Positions 44,541 to 55,557 are shown, numbered from the stretch's first letter. The stretch is DNA of 64,000 bases from Streptococcus gallinaceus (GCF_024170225.1 NZ_JALJXU010000003.1:62001-126000); one strand, 5' to 3'. The notes: a model not told the origin generated them from the sequence alone. Made by a program: numbers and translations.

Positions 44541-44549
44541 TGGTACAAT
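44541..44549 (+). promoter_or_regulatory. Extended -10 promoter before VTT-domain gene
   Basis: TGG-TACAAT with TACAAT at 44544-44549; no clear -35. Confidence 0.5.
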
Positions 44550-44569
44550 GACTGTAGAGGAAAGTAAGT

Positions 44570-45178
44570 ATGTTAAAATCTGAAGAAAAATTAAAAAGAA
44601 TTCGTATGGTCGTGAGGGGCATTGGCTGGATTATGCTGATTTTGACAACGCTCTTGGTCGTGCATCTCTTTTTCCAAGGCTACTTAACGGATGCTCAAAA
44701 ATTGAAGTCTGTTGTCCATAAAGCGGGTATCTGGGGTCCATTGCTCTTTCTAGCTGTTCAGATTGTGCAGGTGGCTATTCCCATTCTGCCAGGTGGCGTG
44801 ACAACTTTAGCAGGTGTGCTGATTTTTGGGAATTTTTGGGGCTTTGTATGGAATTATATCGGTATTTGTGCTGGTTCTGTTTTGGGCTTTCATATCGCTA
44901 AGACCTTTGGTCGTCCCATTTTACATGCCTTTTTCAGTCCCAAGACCATTGCCAGTTATGAAAAACACACCAATTCTGACAGTAAGTTTACCAAGTATTT
45001 TGCCTGGGCCATCTTTTTGCCGGTGGCGCCAGATGATTTGCTCTGCTATTTGGCAGGGACAACCAGCATGAGTTATAAGACTTTTACTTGGATTATTTTA
45101 CTTGGAAAGCCCGCTTCCTTGTTGATTTACAGTTTGGGATTGACGACCGTGCTTAAGCATTTCTTCGGAATCGTTTAG
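44570..45178 (+). CDS. TVP38/TMEM64 (VTT-domain) membrane protein
   Basis: A 202-residue polytopic membrane protein with the VTT/SNARE-associated domain: LPGGVTTLAGVLIFGNFWGFVWNYIG and GSVLGFHIAKTFGRP are characteristic, and the PDDLLCYLAGTTSMSYKTF segment is the C-terminal half of the re-entrant fold. Related DedA-superfamily proteins recycle undecaprenyl phosphate or move lipids, but the specific role here is unknown. Confidence 0.82.
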   Translation: MLKSEEKLKRIRMVVRGIGWIMLILTTLLVVHLFFQGYLTDAQKLKSVVHKAGIWGPLLFLAVQIVQVAIPILPGGVTTLAGVLIFGNFWGFVWNYIGICAGSVLGFHIAKTFGRPILHAFFSPKTIASYEKHTNSDSKFTKYFAWAIFLPVAPDDLLCYLAGTTSMSYKTFTWIILLGKPASLLIYSLGLTTVLKHFFGIV

Positions 45179-45205
45179 TATGAAACCATTGTCATCTTGC
45201 CCAAA

Positions 45206-45228
45206 TATTCCCTTCATGCTATACTAGA
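45206..45228 (+). promoter_or_regulatory. Promoter of phnA-like gene
   Basis: A TTG-type -35 (TTGCCC) is followed 17 nt later by TATACT preceded by TGC. Confidence 0.5.
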
Positions 45229-45256
45229 GTCTGTATTATTTATTGAAGGAGATGAC

Positions 45257-45592
45257 ATGGAAACTTTACCAAATTGTGTAAAATGCCAATCAGAATATGT
45301 ATATGAGGATGGGGCTCTCTTAGTTTGCCCTGAGTGTGCCTACGAATGGAACCCAGCTGAACTTGCTGAGGAAGATGCCATTCTTGCAATTGATGCAAAT
45401 GGAAATCGTTTGGCAGATGGTGATACAGTGACATTGATCAAAGACTTGAAAGTCAAAGGTGCACCCAAAGACTTGAAACAAGGTACGCGCGTGAAAAATA
45501 TTCGTATCGTTGAGGGTGACCACAACATCGATTGCAAGATTGATGGCTTTGGTGCCATGAAACTCAAATCAGAATTTGTCAAGAAAATTTAA
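45257..45592 (+). CDS. PhnA/YjdM family zinc-ribbon protein
   Basis: A 111-residue protein with an N-terminal zinc ribbon ([25 protein letters not shown]) and a C-terminal PhnA domain ([23 protein letters not shown]). Despite the name inherited from the E. coli phn region, it is not a phosphonoacetate hydrolase and its function is unknown. The ATG at 45257 follows GAAGGAG. Confidence 0.9.
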   Translation: METLPNCVKCQSEYVYEDGALLVCPECAYEWNPAELAEEDAILAIDANGNRLADGDTVTLIKDLKVKGAPKDLKQGTRVKNIRIVEGDHNIDCKIDGFGAMKLKSEFVKKI

Positions 45593-45595
45593 TCC

Positions 45596-45622
45596 AAAGA
45601 GACAAATGTCTCTTTCTTTTTA
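45596..45622 (+). terminator. Intrinsic terminator after phnA-like gene
   Basis: AAGAGACA-AA-TGTCTCTT stem followed by TCTTTTT; the tail runs into the ribosome-binding site of the next gene. Confidence 0.75.
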
Positions 45623-45632
45623 GGAGTATACT

Positions 45633-46283
45633 ATGAGAATCAAACTATTATATTTGTCGAGATGTCTGCTAGCCTTATTGGCGGTTGTGGGAACGAGCAT
45701 GGAGATTGCCAAGTACGGCATCGGCATGTTGATGTATTATACAGTACAGTCCAATTTATTAGTGGCGCTGTTTTCGCTCTATATGGTTTATGTCATGAGT
45801 CGAAAATTGGATATGCAGTCACCTAAATTTTTACGGATAAAAGCAGCGGTTACCATGTCTATCATGATTACCTTTGTCATTTATCATTTGCTGTTGGCGC
45901 CGATTGTGACAGATTTTTGGCGCGTTGAAAATATTCTCTGCCATTACATTGTACCGCTTTACTTTTTCGCGGATACCTTGTTCTTTGATAAGCAAAAGCA
46001 GTACAAGTGGTTTGACCCAATCTGGTGGACGTCGCTTCCCTTGCTTTATATGATTTTTGGCTTGGTCAACGGCCTCTTTATCAAGATTCCAATTCCTGAT
46101 GCTAAAGACAGTCCCTTTGCCTATTTCTTCCTAAATGTGACCAAATACGGCTGGAATTTTGTATTGACCTACGCCGGCACCATCTTTGTCGTTTATTTAA
46201 TCGCAGGATTTGTCTTACTAGGTATCAAATCCATTTCCTTTAAGAAAAGAGCCTGGGAACACGAATTATTTCCTGATTTTTAG
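45633..46283 (+). CDS. Pr6Pr family membrane protein
   Basis: A 216-residue protein with six predicted transmembrane helices and conserved aromatic and histidine residues in the helix regions (TVQSNLLVALFSLYMVY, YHLLLAPIV, NILCHYIVPLYFF). It matches the pattern of the Pr6Pr family, whose function is unknown. The start follows TAGGAG. Confidence 0.7.
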   Translation: MRIKLLYLSRCLLALLAVVGTSMEIAKYGIGMLMYYTVQSNLLVALFSLYMVYVMSRKLDMQSPKFLRIKAAVTMSIMITFVIYHLLLAPIVTDFWRVENILCHYIVPLYFFADTLFFDKQKQYKWFDPIWWTSLPLLYMIFGLVNGLFIKIPIPDAKDSPFAYFFLNVTKYGWNFVLTYAGTIFVVYLIAGFVLLGIKSISFKKRAWEHELFPDF

Positions 46284-46287
46284 GTAA

Positions 46288-46992
<705 letters not shown>

Positions 46993-47031
46993 GTTTCAGT
47001 AGATTCATCAATAAAAAGGTAGGTGTTCGTC

Positions 47032-47958
47032 ATGACAGTTACGAATGGTAAAGTTTCACTCAAGCATTTGGTTACAATGGAAACTCTCTCCAATGAGGAA
47101 GTTTTTGGCTTGATACAGCGTGGTCTAGCCTTCAAACGAGGACAAGCAGATTTTCAAACCGATCGGCAGTACTTTGCATCTAATCTCTTCTTTGAAAATT
47201 CAACTCGGACGCATAAGTCATTTGAAATGGCAGAGTTAAAACTTGGAATGGGAATGATTGACTTTGATGCCAAAACTAGCTCGGTCAATAAGGGAGAGAC
47301 GCTTTACGATACCATTTTGACCATGAGTGCCTTGGGAGTGGATATCTGTGTGGTTCGCCACCCGGATGTGGACTATTATAAGCAGCTCATTGATAGTCCG
47401 ACCATCCAGACTTCTATTGTTAATGGAGGAGACGGATCGGGGCAGCATCCCAGCCAGTCATTGCTTGACTTGATGACCATTTATGAAGAATTTGGTGGCT
47501 TTGAGGGCTTGAAAGTGGTTATTGCAGGTGACATTACACACTCTCGTGTGGCCAAGTCAAATATGCAAATTCTCAAGCGTCTTGGAGCAGAGATTTACTT
47601 TGCCGGACCAAGCCAGTGGTATTCTGATGAGTTTGATGTCTATGGACAGCACATTGCCATTGATGACATGATCGAAGAAGTAGATGTTATGATGCTCTTG
47701 CGTGTGCAGCATGAGCGTCATGATGGAAATGAAAGCTTTTCAAAAGAAGAATACAATCGTTGCTACGGACTGACAGATGACCGATACAAACGCTTGAAGA
47801 GTACAGCCATTGTGATGCACCCTGCGCCTGTCAACCGGGATGTGGAGATTGATGACCACTTGGTAGAGGCACCAAAATCGCGGATTGTCCGTCAGATGAC
47901 AAATGGTGTCTTTGTCCGCATGGCTATTCTCGAAGCTGTTTTGAATGGCAAAGCCTAG
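47032..47958 (+). CDS. pyrB: Aspartate carbamoyltransferase catalytic subunit
   Basis: A 308-residue enzyme joining carbamoyl phosphate and aspartate, the first committed pyrimidine step. [20 protein letters not shown] binds carbamoyl phosphate, and [14 protein letters not shown] and [11 protein letters not shown] are further active-site motifs. There is no regulatory chain gene, as usual in Firmicutes; regulation is by PyrR. Confidence 0.97.
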   Translation: MTVTNGKVSLKHLVTMETLSNEEVFGLIQRGLAFKRGQADFQTDRQYFASNLFFENSTRTHKSFEMAELKLGMGMIDFDAKTSSVNKGETLYDTILTMSALGVDICVVRHPDVDYYKQLIDSPTIQTSIVNGGDGSGQHPSQSLLDLMTIYEEFGGFEGLKVVIAGDITHSRVAKSNMQILKRLGAEIYFAGPSQWYSDEFDVYGQHIAIDDMIEEVDVMMLLRVQHERHDGNESFSKEEYNRCYGLTDDRYKRLKSTAIVMHPAPVNRDVEIDDHLVEAPKSRIVRQMTNGVFVRMAILEAVLNGKA

Positions 47959-47976
47959 CAAGAATCAACGTTAAAG

Positions 47977-47993
47977 AACTCCAGAGAGGGTTT
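47977..47993 (+). promoter_or_regulatory. PyrR-type hairpin in front of carA, no terminator
   Basis: ACTCCAGAGAGGGT contains the exact PyrR loop TCCAGAGAGG found in the pyrK and pyrF leaders and can form an AACTC/GGGTT stem. It ends 14 bases before the carA start and next to its AAAGGA ribosome-binding site, with no terminator between. Confidence 0.65.
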
Positions 47994-48007
47994 ACGAAAG
48001 GAAATAC

Positions 48008-49096
48008 ATGACCAAACGATTATTAATTTTAGAAGATGGGACCATTTTTGAAGGTCAGGCATTTGGCGCGGATATTGATGTGACGGGAGAAATCGTCTTC
48101 AATACAGGGATGACCGGCTACCAAGAATCCATTACAGACCAGTCTTACAATGGTCAGATTTTGACCTTTACCTATCCCTTAATAGGGAATTACGGTATCA
48201 ATCGTGACGATTACGAGTCCATTAAGCCGACCTGCAAAGGGGTAGTGGTTGCTGAAAATGCCCGCAGAGCTAGCAACTGGAGGAACCACTTATCACTTGA
48301 TGAATTTCTCAAGTCCAAAAATATTCCCGGGATTTCAGGGATTGATACACGGGCTTTGACGAAAATTATTCGCCAACACGGCACGATGAAAGCTACTATA
48401 GCAGATGAGGGCGACAGTATTGAGCACTTGAGCGACCAGCTCCGTGCAACGGTCCTTCCGACAAATAATATTGAGCAGGTGTCTACCAAGACGGCCTACC
48501 CAGCACCAGGTGTCGGTAAAAATATCGTCTTGGTTGACTTTGGGCTCAAGCACTCGATTTTACGTGAATTTTCTAAGCGAAACTGCAATGTGACTGTAGT
48601 GCCATTTGACACAAAAGCCGAGGAAATTCTCCACCTTAATCCAGACGGAGTGATGTTGTCGAACGGCCCTGGTAACCCTGAGGATGTGCCGGAAGCTTTG
48701 GAGATGATTCGTGGAATTCAGGGGCAAATTCCTATATTTGGGATTTGTATGGGACATCAATTGTTCAGTCTGGCAAATGGTGCGACAACCTACAAAATGA
48801 AATTTGGTCACCGTGGCTTCAACCATGCAGTCCGCGAAATTGCGACGGGGCGTGTTGATTTTACTAGCCAAAATCATGGGTACGCAGTTGATCGTGAGAC
48901 CTTGCCTGAAGAGTTGATTGTCACACATGAAGAAATCAACGACAAGTCAGTCGAAGGGGTACGGCACCGTTATCTACCAGCTTTTTCTGTGCAATTTCAC
49001 CCAGATGCAGCACCTGGTCCGCACGATGCTTCCTATCTCTTCGATGAATTTCTCGAAATGATTGATGCCTTCCAACTGGAAAAAACACGTTTGTAG
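48008..49096 (+). CDS. carA: Carbamoyl-phosphate synthase small (glutaminase) subunit
   Basis: A 362-residue class I amidotransferase subunit that releases ammonia from glutamine for CarB. The nucleophile cysteine is in [14 protein letters not shown] and the catalytic histidine in [14 protein letters not shown]. That motif has Asp where many CarA proteins have Glu, which may be a clade feature. The N-terminal CarA domain ([14 protein letters not shown]) is intact. Confidence 0.96.
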   Translation: MTKRLLILEDGTIFEGQAFGADIDVTGEIVFNTGMTGYQESITDQSYNGQILTFTYPLIGNYGINRDDYESIKPTCKGVVVAENARRASNWRNHLSLDEFLKSKNIPGISGIDTRALTKIIRQHGTMKATIADEGDSIEHLSDQLRATVLPTNNIEQVSTKTAYPAPGVGKNIVLVDFGLKHSILREFSKRNCNVTVVPFDTKAEEILHLNPDGVMLSNGPGNPEDVPEALEMIRGIQGQIPIFGICMGHQLFSLANGATTYKMKFGHRGFNHAVREIATGRVDFTSQNHGYAVDRETLPEELIVTHEEINDKSVEGVRHRYLPAFSVQFHPDAAPGPHDASYLFDEFLEMIDAFQLEKTRL

Positions 49097-49103
49097 TATT
49101 TAA

Positions 49104-49121
49104 TGTCACCCCGCGAGGTGA
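49104..49121 (+). repeat. Small hairpin after carA
   Basis: GTCACC-CCGCGA-GGTGAC forms a 6-bp perfect stem just downstream of the carA stop and upstream of the AAAGGAG site; no T run follows. It may modulate readthrough to carB. Confidence 0.45.
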
Positions 49122-49128
49122 CGAATAG

Positions 49129-49135
49129 GAAAGGA
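49129..49135 (+). promoter_or_regulatory. Orphaned Shine-Dalgarno sequence of carB
   Basis: AAAGGAG at 49129-49135 is a good ribosome-binding site but the real carB ATG is 145 nt further on, behind a folded element. No start codon with a coding frame follows it at normal distance. Confidence 0.6.
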
Positions 49136-49143
49136 GAAAAAGA

Positions 49144-49279
49144 GGGGGCGTATTTAATTTTTGTAATTGAATACGGGCTACGAACTGTGACAAAAAGATA
49201 GATTTTCCTAGAATCAATGGATTCTTCGTCAAATCTCCTATTTTGTCTTTGTTCGCTAGACGCCCTTTATATCTTAAAC
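49144..49279 (+). repeat. Three-way-junction palindromic element between SD and carB start
   Basis: GGGGGC (49144-49149) pairs with GCCCTT (49262-49267) and encloses a 10-bp hairpin GTATTTAATT/AATTGAATAC (49150-49174) and a long imperfect hairpin (49178-49259, loop AATG). The GCCC end is exactly 14 nt before the carB ATG; the spacer is TTTATATCTTAAAC. The parC start has the same design and spacing. It looks like a MITE-sized insertion or a structured initiation signal. Confidence 0.65.
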
Positions 49280-52200
49280 ATGCCAAAACGTTCTGATATT
49301 CATAAAATTATGGTGATTGGGTCTGGTCCGATTATTATTGGTCAGGCTGCTGAGTTTGACTATGCGGGAACGCAAGCTTGTCTTGCTTTGAAGGAGGAGG
49401 GCTACAGTGTTGTCCTGGTCAATTCAAATCCCGCGACGATTATGACCGATAAGGAAATTGCAGATAAGGTTTATATTGAGCCGATTACGCTGGAGTTTGT
49501 GACGCGTATTTTGCGCAAAGAAAGACCGGATGCGCTTTTGCCAACGCTTGGTGGTCAAACAGGTCTCAACATGGCCATGGAATTGTCCAAAAATGGGATT
49601 TTGGATGAATTGGGCGTGGAGTTACTTGGAACCAAGTTGTCTGCTATTGATCAGGCCGAGGACCGTGACCTCTTCAAGCAACTCATGGAGGAGCTTGAGC
49701 AACCGATTCCTGAATCTGAAATTGTCAATACCGTTGAGGAAGCTGTTGCTTTTGCGGTGACGATTGGTTATCCAGTCATTGTCCGTCCAGCCTTTACCCT
49801 TGGTGGTACGGGTGGCGGCATGTGTGCCAATGAGGATGAGTTACGAGAAATTGCTGAGAATGGGCTCAAGCTGTCACCGGTGACTCAGTGCTTGATTGAG
49901 CGTTCCATTGCAGGTTTTAAGGAAATCGAGTACGAGGTCATGCGTGATGCCGCGGACAATGCCCTCGTAGTGTGTAACATGGAAAACTTTGACCCTGTTG
50001 GGATTCACACAGGAGACTCCATCGTATTTGCTCCAACGCAAACTCTTTCAGACATTGAAAACCAAATGCTGCGCGATGCCAGTCTCAAAATCATTCGAGC
50101 TCTTAAAATCGAAGGTGGCTGTAACGTTCAGCTGGCGCTTGACCCGCATAGTTTTAAATACTATGTCATCGAAGTTAACCCACGGGTGTCTCGCTCATCA
50201 GCCCTTGCTTCCAAAGCGACAGGTTACCCAATTGCTAAATTGGCGGCGAAAATTGCTGTTGGATTGACTCTGGATGAGATGATTAACCCTGTTACAGGAA
50301 CGACCTACGCCATGTTTGAGCCAGCGCTTGACTATGTCGTAGCTAAAATTCCGCGTTTCCCATTTGATAAGTTTGAAAATGGTGAGCGTCGTCTGGGGAC
50401 CCAGATGAAAGCCACCGGCGAAGTTATGGCCATCGGGCGCAACATTGAAGAAAGTCTTCTCAAGGCTTGCCGTTCGCTTGAAATCGGTGTCCATCACAAT
50501 GAAATGCCTGAGCTGATTCAGGTGACTGATGATGCCCTTCTTGAAAAAATTGTAAAAGCACAAGATGACCGTATCTTCTATCTTTCCGAAGCCATTCGCC
50601 GAGGATTTACCATTGAGGAATTAGCTGACTTAACAAAAGTTGATATTTTCTTCCTGGATAAATTGTTGCATATCTTTGAAATTGAGCAGGACTTGGCTAG
50701 CCATCCTAAGGACGTCTGGTCTTTGAAGGAAGCTAAACGAAATGGATTTTCTGACTGTAAAATTGCTGAATTGTGGCAGATGACGGCAAAAGAAGTACGC
50801 GTCTTCCGTCATGCTTACAAGATCTTACCAGTCTACAAAATGGTAGACACCTGCGCAGCTGAATTTGAATCAGCGACGCCTTATTTCTACTCGACCTACG
50901 AATGGGAAAATGAGTCTATCAAATCCGATAAAGAATCAGTTATCGTTCTTGGTTCTGGTCCAATCCGTATCGGCCAAGGTGTGGAGTTTGACTACGCGAC
51001 CGTTCACTCAGTAAAAGCTATTCAGGCTGCGGGCTATGAAGCCATTATTATGAATTCAAATCCTGAGACAGTGTCGACAGACTTTTCCGTTTCAGATAAG
51101 CTCTACTTTGAACCATTGACGTTTGAAGATGTTATGAATGTCATCGAGTTGGAGCAGCCAAAAGGAGTTGTGGTCCAGTTTGGAGGACAAACAGCGATTA
51201 ACTTGGCAGAAAGTTTATCTCAGGCAGGTGTGCAAATTCTTGGGACACAGGTTGCTGATCTTGACCGTGCTGAAGACCGTGACCTCTTTGAACAAGCTTT
51301 GAAAGCTCTAGACATTCCACAGCCACCAGGTTATACGGCGACTAATGAAGAAGAAGCCGTTGAAGCGGCTCGTAAGGTTGGCTTCCCAGTACTTGTGCGT
51401 CCATCCTATGTCCTCGGCGGACGGGCTATGGAAATCGTTGAGAATGAAGATGATCTTCGTTCCTACATGCGGACAGCGGTTAAGGCTAGCCCAGACCATC
51501 CAGTTCTCGTTGACTCTTATATCGTTGGCCGTGAGTGCGAAGTAGATGCTATTTCGGACGGAAAAGATGTTCTGATTCCTGGGATTATGGAGCATATCGA
51601 GCGCGCAGGCGTTCACTCAGGCGACTCCATGGCTGTTTACCCACCGCAAGGATTGTCCCAAAAAGTCAAAGATACCATTGCAGACTACACTAAGCGTTTG
51701 GCTATCGGTCTCAACTGTATCGGTATGATGAACATCCAGTTTGTCATAAAAGACGAAGTGGTCTATGTGATTGAGGTAAACCCACGTGCCAGTCGTACGG
51801 TACCATTCCTCTCAAAAGTGACCAATATCCCAATGGCGCAAGTTGCAACCAAGTTGATTTTGGGCGAGAGCTTGGCAGAGCAAGGTTATGAAGATGGTCT
51901 CTATCCTGAAAGCAATCTGGTCCATGTCAAGGCCCCTATCTTCTCCTTCACCAAGCTGGCTAAGGTTGATAGCCTCCTAGGACCGGAAATGAAGTCGACA
52001 GGTGAGGTCATGGGAACAGACACAACGCTTGAAAAAGCCCTATACAAAGCCTTTGAAGCGACTTATTTCCATATGCCGGAATTTGGAAATGTCGTCTTTA
52101 CCATTGCAGATGATACCAAGGAAGAGGCTTTGCAACTCGCAAAACGTTTTGATAGAATCGGCTATGCCATTTTTGCCACAAGTGGAACAGCAGCCTTCTT

Positions 52201-52456
52201 TGCAGAAAACGGCTTAGAGGCTTGCTTAGTTGGAAAAATCGCAGAAAGCGAAAATGACATCCCAAGCCTCGTTCGCTCAGGTCAAGTGCAAGCCATTGTC
52301 AATACCGTTGGAACCAAACGGACTGCTGACACGGATGGTCAAGTCATCCGAAGTTCGGCGATTGAACAAGGAGTTCCCCTCTTTACAGCCTTAGATACGG
52401 CTGAGGCAATGGTGCGCGTTCTAGAAGGACGTAGCTTTACTACACAAGCTATTTAA
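49280..52456 (+). CDS. carB: Carbamoyl-phosphate synthase large subunit
   Basis: The 1058-residue synthetase makes carbamoyl phosphate from bicarbonate, ATP and ammonia supplied by CarA. It has two ATP-grasp halves, each beginning with a VIGSGPI(R)IGQ-x-x-EFDYA motif (residues ~10 and ~560), GGQTGLN/GGQTAIN motifs, and a C-terminal methylglyoxal-synthase-like allosteric domain. The start [16 protein letters not shown] is the conserved one; an ATG 63 nt earlier lies within the folded element and has no ribosome-binding site. The true start also lacks an adjacent Shine-Dalgarno sequence. Confidence 0.96.
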   Translation: MPKRSDIHKIMVIGSGPIIIGQAAEFDYAGTQACLALKEEGYSVVLVNSNPATIMTDKEIADKVYIEPITLEFVTRILRKERPDALLPTLGGQTGLNMAMELSKNGILDELGVELLGTKLSAIDQAEDRDLFKQLMEELEQPIPESEIVNTVEEAVAFAVTIGYPVIVRPAFTLGGTGGGMCANEDELREIAENGLKLSPVTQCLIERSIAGFKEIEYEVMRDAADNALVVCNMENFDPVGIHTGDSIVFAPTQTLSDIENQMLRDASLKIIRALKIEGGCNVQLALDPHSFKYYVIEVNPRVSRSSALASKATGYPIAKLAAKIAVGLTLDEMINPVTGTTYAMFEPALDYVVAKIPRFPFDKFENGERRLGTQMKATGEVMAIGRNIEESLLKACRSLEIGVHHNEMPELIQVTDDALLEKIVKAQDDRIFYLSEAIRRGFTIEELADLTKVDIFFLDKLLHIFEIEQDLASHPKDVWSLKEAKRNGFSDCKIAELWQMTAKEVRVFRHAYKILPVYKMVDTCAAEFESATPYFYSTYEWENESIKSDKESVIVLGSGPIRIGQGVEFDYATVHSVKAIQAAGYEAIIMNSNPETVSTDFSVSDKLYFEPLTFEDVMNVIELEQPKGVVVQFGGQTAINLAESLSQAGVQILGTQVADLDRAEDRDLFEQALKALDIPQPPGYTATNEEEAVEAARKVGFPVLVRPSYVLGGRAMEIVENEDDLRSYMRTAVKASPDHPVLVDSYIVGRECEVDAISDGKDVLIPGIMEHIERAGVHSGDSMAVYPPQGLSQKVKDTIADYTKRLAIGLNCIGMMNIQFVIKDEVVYVIEVNPRASRTVPFLSKVTNIPMAQVATKLILGESLAEQGYEDGLYPESNLVHVKAPIFSFTKLAKVDSLLGPEMKSTGEVMGTDTTLEKALYKAFEATYFHMPEFGNVVFTIADDTKEEALQLAKRFDRIGYAIFATSGTAAFFAENGLEACLVGKIAESENDIPSLVRSGQVQAIVNTVGTKRTADTDGQVIRSSAIEQGVPLFTALDTAEAMVRVLEGRSFTTQAI

Positions 52457-52477
52457 AATAGCAATTAGAACCCCAAG

Positions 52478-52507
52478 AAAAACGAGTCTTTTGACTTGTT
52501 TTTCTTT
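52478..52507 (+). terminator. Intrinsic terminator after carB
   Basis: AAAAACGAGTC-TTTT-GACTTGTTTTT stem with a T-rich tail. Confidence 0.8.
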
Positions 52508-52537
52508 CACCTAATTTCTGAAAAAAATCTCTATCTG

Positions 52538-52546
52538 TGGTAGAAT
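52538..52546 (+). promoter_or_regulatory. Extended -10 promoter of pepN
   Basis: TGG-TAGAAT, with TAGAAT at 52541-52546, about 30 bp before the pepN start. Confidence 0.5.
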
Positions 52547-52579
52547 AAGAGAAGAATTTACGGAAATAAAGGAGAAATA

Positions 52580-55114
52580 ATGAATTCTGTAGCTCGTTTA
52601 ATTGAAGCATTTGTCCCAGAAAACTACAATCTTTTCTTGGATTTGAATCGTACTAATAAGACTTTTTCTGGTCTGGTTACCATTACTGGTCAAGCCTTGA
52701 AGGAAACTGTTGCCTTGCACCAACGTGATTTGTCGGTTTCATCTGTCAAAGTTGCTGGTCAAGAAGTGAATTTCCAAGTGGATAATGAATTGGAAACTGT
52801 TGCATTTTCAGTAGCCAATCTTGGTGACACAGTCCTTGAAGTGGCCTTTTCTGGAAATATCACAGACAACATGGATGGTATCTATCCTTCTTACTACACA
52901 CTTGATGGTGAGAAAAAAGAACTCTTGGGAACACAGTTTGAAAGCCATTTTGCTCGTCAAGCATTCCCATCTATTGATGAACCAGAGGCGAAAGCAACCT
53001 TTGATCTTAGCTTGAAATTTGACCAATCTGAAGGAGAAATCGCCCTTTCGAACATGCCAGAAATCCAAGTTGAGAACCGCAAGGAAACTGGTGTTTGGAC
53101 ATTTGACACGACACCACGCATGTCATCCTATCTCTTGGCATTTGTTTGTGGAGACTTGCAAGGCAAAACGACACATACTAAAAATGGTACTTTGGTTGGT
53201 TCTTACTCAACCAAGGCTCATTCCATGGAAAGTCTTGATTTCTCATTGGAAATTGCAGTCAAGGCCATTGAGTTCTATGAAGATTACTTCGGTGTAGCCT
53301 ACCCAATTCCACAGTCTCTCCATGTCGCTTTACCAGACTTCTCAGCTGGTGCCATGGAAAACTGGGGCCTTGTGACCTACCGTGAGGTCTACTTGGTTGT
53401 TGATGAAAATTCGACCTTGGCAAGCCGTCAGCAAGTGGCTCTTGTTATCGCTCACGAAGTGGCTCACCAATGGTTTGGTAATCTCGTTACTATGAAATGG
53501 TGGGATGACCTTTGGCTCAATGAATCATTTGCCAACATGATGGAGTACGTCTGTGTCAATAGCATCAAACCTGAGTGGGAAATTTTTGACGATTTCCAAA
53601 CGTCAGGTGTACCTTTGTCACTCAAACGAGATGCGACGGACGGTGTCCAATCCGTTCACGTTGCGGTTCATCACCCAGATGAAATCAATACACTCTTTGA
53701 CCCTGCTATCGTTTATGCAAAAGGAAGCCGTCTCATGCACATGTTGCGCCGTTGGTTAGGGGATGCGGATTTTGCAAAAGGCTTGGGCGCTTACTTTGAA
53801 AAACACAAGTATGGCAATACTGTCGGAACAGACCTTTGGAATGCACTTGGAGAAGCTTCTGGCCGTGACGTTGCAGGCTTTATGGATTCATGGTTGGAAC
53901 AACCAGGTTACCCAGTATTGACAGTCTCTGTAGAAAATGACACTCTGAAAATTCATCAAGAGCAATTCTTCATTGGTGAAAATGAAGACAAGGGTCGCAT
54001 CTGGCAAGTACCGCTCAACAGCAATTGGACTGGTCTTCCAGACACATTGACAACTGAAACCTTGGAAATTCCAAACTACAGCGCTCTGGCTGCACAAAAT
54101 GAAGGTGCCCTCCGTTTCAATACTGAAAATACAGCCCACTATATTACCAACTATCAAGGCGAGCTTTACCAAGCTATCGTTGACGAATTGGCAGGTTTAG
54201 ACAAGGTATCTAAGTTGCAAATTATCTTGGAACGCAATCTCTTGTCTCGTGGGGGTCGTGTGTCCGTAGCCAGTCTCTTGGACTTATTACCAAGTTTAGA
54301 AAAAGATACAGAAAATATCGTTCTCGTTGCCGTGGCAGATATCCTTGGTGCAGTTGAGACAGTTATTGATGAAGATTCTGAAGAGGAAAAAGCCTACAAA
54401 GAATTGGTCAAGTCAACTCTTCGTTACAACTACGAACGTCTTGGATTTGAAAAACGTGAGGGTGAAGCAGAAGAAGATGAAAAATCACGTCAAATGGTCT
54501 GGTCATGGATGATTTATGCAGGAGAACAATCTGCTATCGATGCAGCTGCAAACTTGTATAAAGAGTATGACGGCAAATTGTCATCATTACCAGCTGCCCT
54601 TCGTGCTCTCGTCCTTGGCAACCAAGTCAAAAACTTTGAAAGCAAGGAAGTGACAGACACTTACCTTCAAGAATACATTGCAACCAATGATGGGAACTAC
54701 CAACGTCAACTCATGGCTGCCCTCTCAAATACCAAAAACCAAGAAACGGTTGAACAGCTCTTGGTTAATTGGCAAGATAAATATGTGGTGAAACCACAAG
54801 ACTTGTCTATCTGGTATTTCAATTTCCTTGGTCATGACTTCACACAAGGAACTGTATGGGCTTGGGCACAAGAAAATTGGGATTGGATCAAGTCTGCTCT
54901 TGGAGGCGATATGAGCTTTGACAAGTTCGTCATTTACCCAGCTGGCGCATTCAAGACTACTGAGCGTTTGGCTGAGTACAAAGCCTTCTTTGAACCTCAA
55001 TTGACAGATATGGCGATTAGCCGAAATATCAGCATGGGAATCAAAGAAATTGCAGCTCGTGTTGACTTCATCGAACGTGAAAAATCAGCTGTTAGCCAGG
55101 CTCTTCTCAAATAA
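52580..55114 (+). CDS. pepN: Aminopeptidase N (M1 family)
   Basis: An 844-residue zinc metallopeptidase that removes N-terminal residues from peptides in the cytoplasm. It has the M1 exopeptidase motif GAMENWG near residue 255, the zinc site HEVAHQWFG, and the third ligand in WLNESFA 18 residues on. No signal peptide is seen. Length is the standard for lactic acid bacteria. Single gene between two terminators. Confidence 0.97.
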   Translation: MNSVARLIEAFVPENYNLFLDLNRTNKTFSGLVTITGQALKETVALHQRDLSVSSVKVAGQEVNFQVDNELETVAFSVANLGDTVLEVAFSGNITDNMDGIYPSYYTLDGEKKELLGTQFESHFARQAFPSIDEPEAKATFDLSLKFDQSEGEIALSNMPEIQVENRKETGVWTFDTTPRMSSYLLAFVCGDLQGKTTHTKNGTLVGSYSTKAHSMESLDFSLEIAVKAIEFYEDYFGVAYPIPQSLHVALPDFSAGAMENWGLVTYREVYLVVDENSTLASRQQVALVIAHEVAHQWFGNLVTMKWWDDLWLNESFANMMEYVCVNSIKPEWEIFDDFQTSGVPLSLKRDATDGVQSVHVAVHHPDEINTLFDPAIVYAKGSRLMHMLRRWLGDADFAKGLGAYFEKHKYGNTVGTDLWNALGEASGRDVAGFMDSWLEQPGYPVLTVSVENDTLKIHQEQFFIGENEDKGRIWQVPLNSNWTGLPDTLTTETLEIPNYSALAAQNEGALRFNTENTAHYITNYQGELYQAIVDELAGLDKVSKLQIILERNLLSRGGRVSVASLLDLLPSLEKDTENIVLVAVADILGAVETVIDEDSEEEKAYKELVKSTLRYNYERLGFEKREGEAEEDEKSRQMVWSWMIYAGEQSAIDAAANLYKEYDGKLSSLPAALRALVLGNQVKNFESKEVTDTYLQEYIATNDGNYQRQLMAALSNTKNQETVEQLLVNWQDKYVVKPQDLSIWYFNFLGHDFTQGTVWAWAQENWDWIKSALGGDMSFDKFVIYPAGAFKTTERLAEYKAFFEPQLTDMAISRNISMGIKEIAARVDFIEREKSAVSQALLK

Positions 55115-55120
55115 TATAGA

Positions 55121-55149
55121 AAAACCAGAATGATTTTCTGGTTTTTTTC
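55121..55149 (+). terminator. Intrinsic terminator after pepN
   Basis: AAAACCAGAA/TTTCTGGTTTT stem followed by a T run. The tail merges with TTTTTTCTGAAAATT, a weak CodY-like match (13 of 15). Confidence 0.85.
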
Positions 55150-55191
55150 TGAAAATTTTGCTACAATCTAGGGCGAGAAAAGGAGGACTTT

Positions 55192-55548
55192 ATGTCTATT
55201 ATTACAATTATTTTAGGAACTCTTGTCGCACTTGAATTTTTCTATATTTTTTACCTTGAAACGATTGCGACGACATCTACAGCAACTGCGCGTGTCTTCA
55301 ATATGAGCCAGGAAGAGCTGCAAAATAAAAACGTTACAACTTTATTTAAAAATCAAGGTGTTTACAATCTCTTGATTGGTCTACTTATCTTGGTTGCGCT
55401 CTATATTTTCCCAAGCGTTACTTGGTTGGCGGTGTTGTTGGTCTACATCATTTTGGTGGCTATTTACGGCGGTATGACTAGCGATAAGATGATTATTTTG
55501 AAACAAGGTGGATTGGCTATTCTGACCTTGTTGACGCTTTTATTTTAG
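55192..55548 (+). CDS. DUF1304 family membrane protein
   Basis: A 118-residue protein with four hydrophobic helices and the DUF1304 pattern (LEFFYIFYLETIA near the N-terminus, FKNQGVYNLLIG in the middle). Function is unknown. It has its own extended -10 box (TGC-TACAAT, 55162-55167), the start follows AAAGGAGG, and a strong terminator follows. Confidence 0.85.
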   Translation: MSIITIILGTLVALEFFYIFYLETIATTSTATARVFNMSQEELQNKNVTTLFKNQGVYNLLIGLLILVALYIFPSVTWLAVLLVYIILVAIYGGMTSDKMIILKQGGLAILTLLTLLF

Positions 55549-55557
55549 ATTGATTTT

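Noticed and set aside
48960-49030. Asp in place of Glu in the CarA HPDAAPGP motif as evidence of an inactive subunit
   Set aside because: All other glutaminase motifs are intact and Asp at this place may be usual in this group; not enough to call a defect.
49217-49279. Upstream ATG giving carB 21 extra residues
   Set aside because: It begins in the loop of the folded element, lacks a ribosome-binding site, and the added residues are not expected in CarB, whose conserved start is MPKRSD.
48936-49286. 116-residue minus-strand frame over the carA end and the carA-carB gap
   Set aside because: It mirrors carA codons and the palindromic element, has no ribosome-binding site and no recognisable domain.
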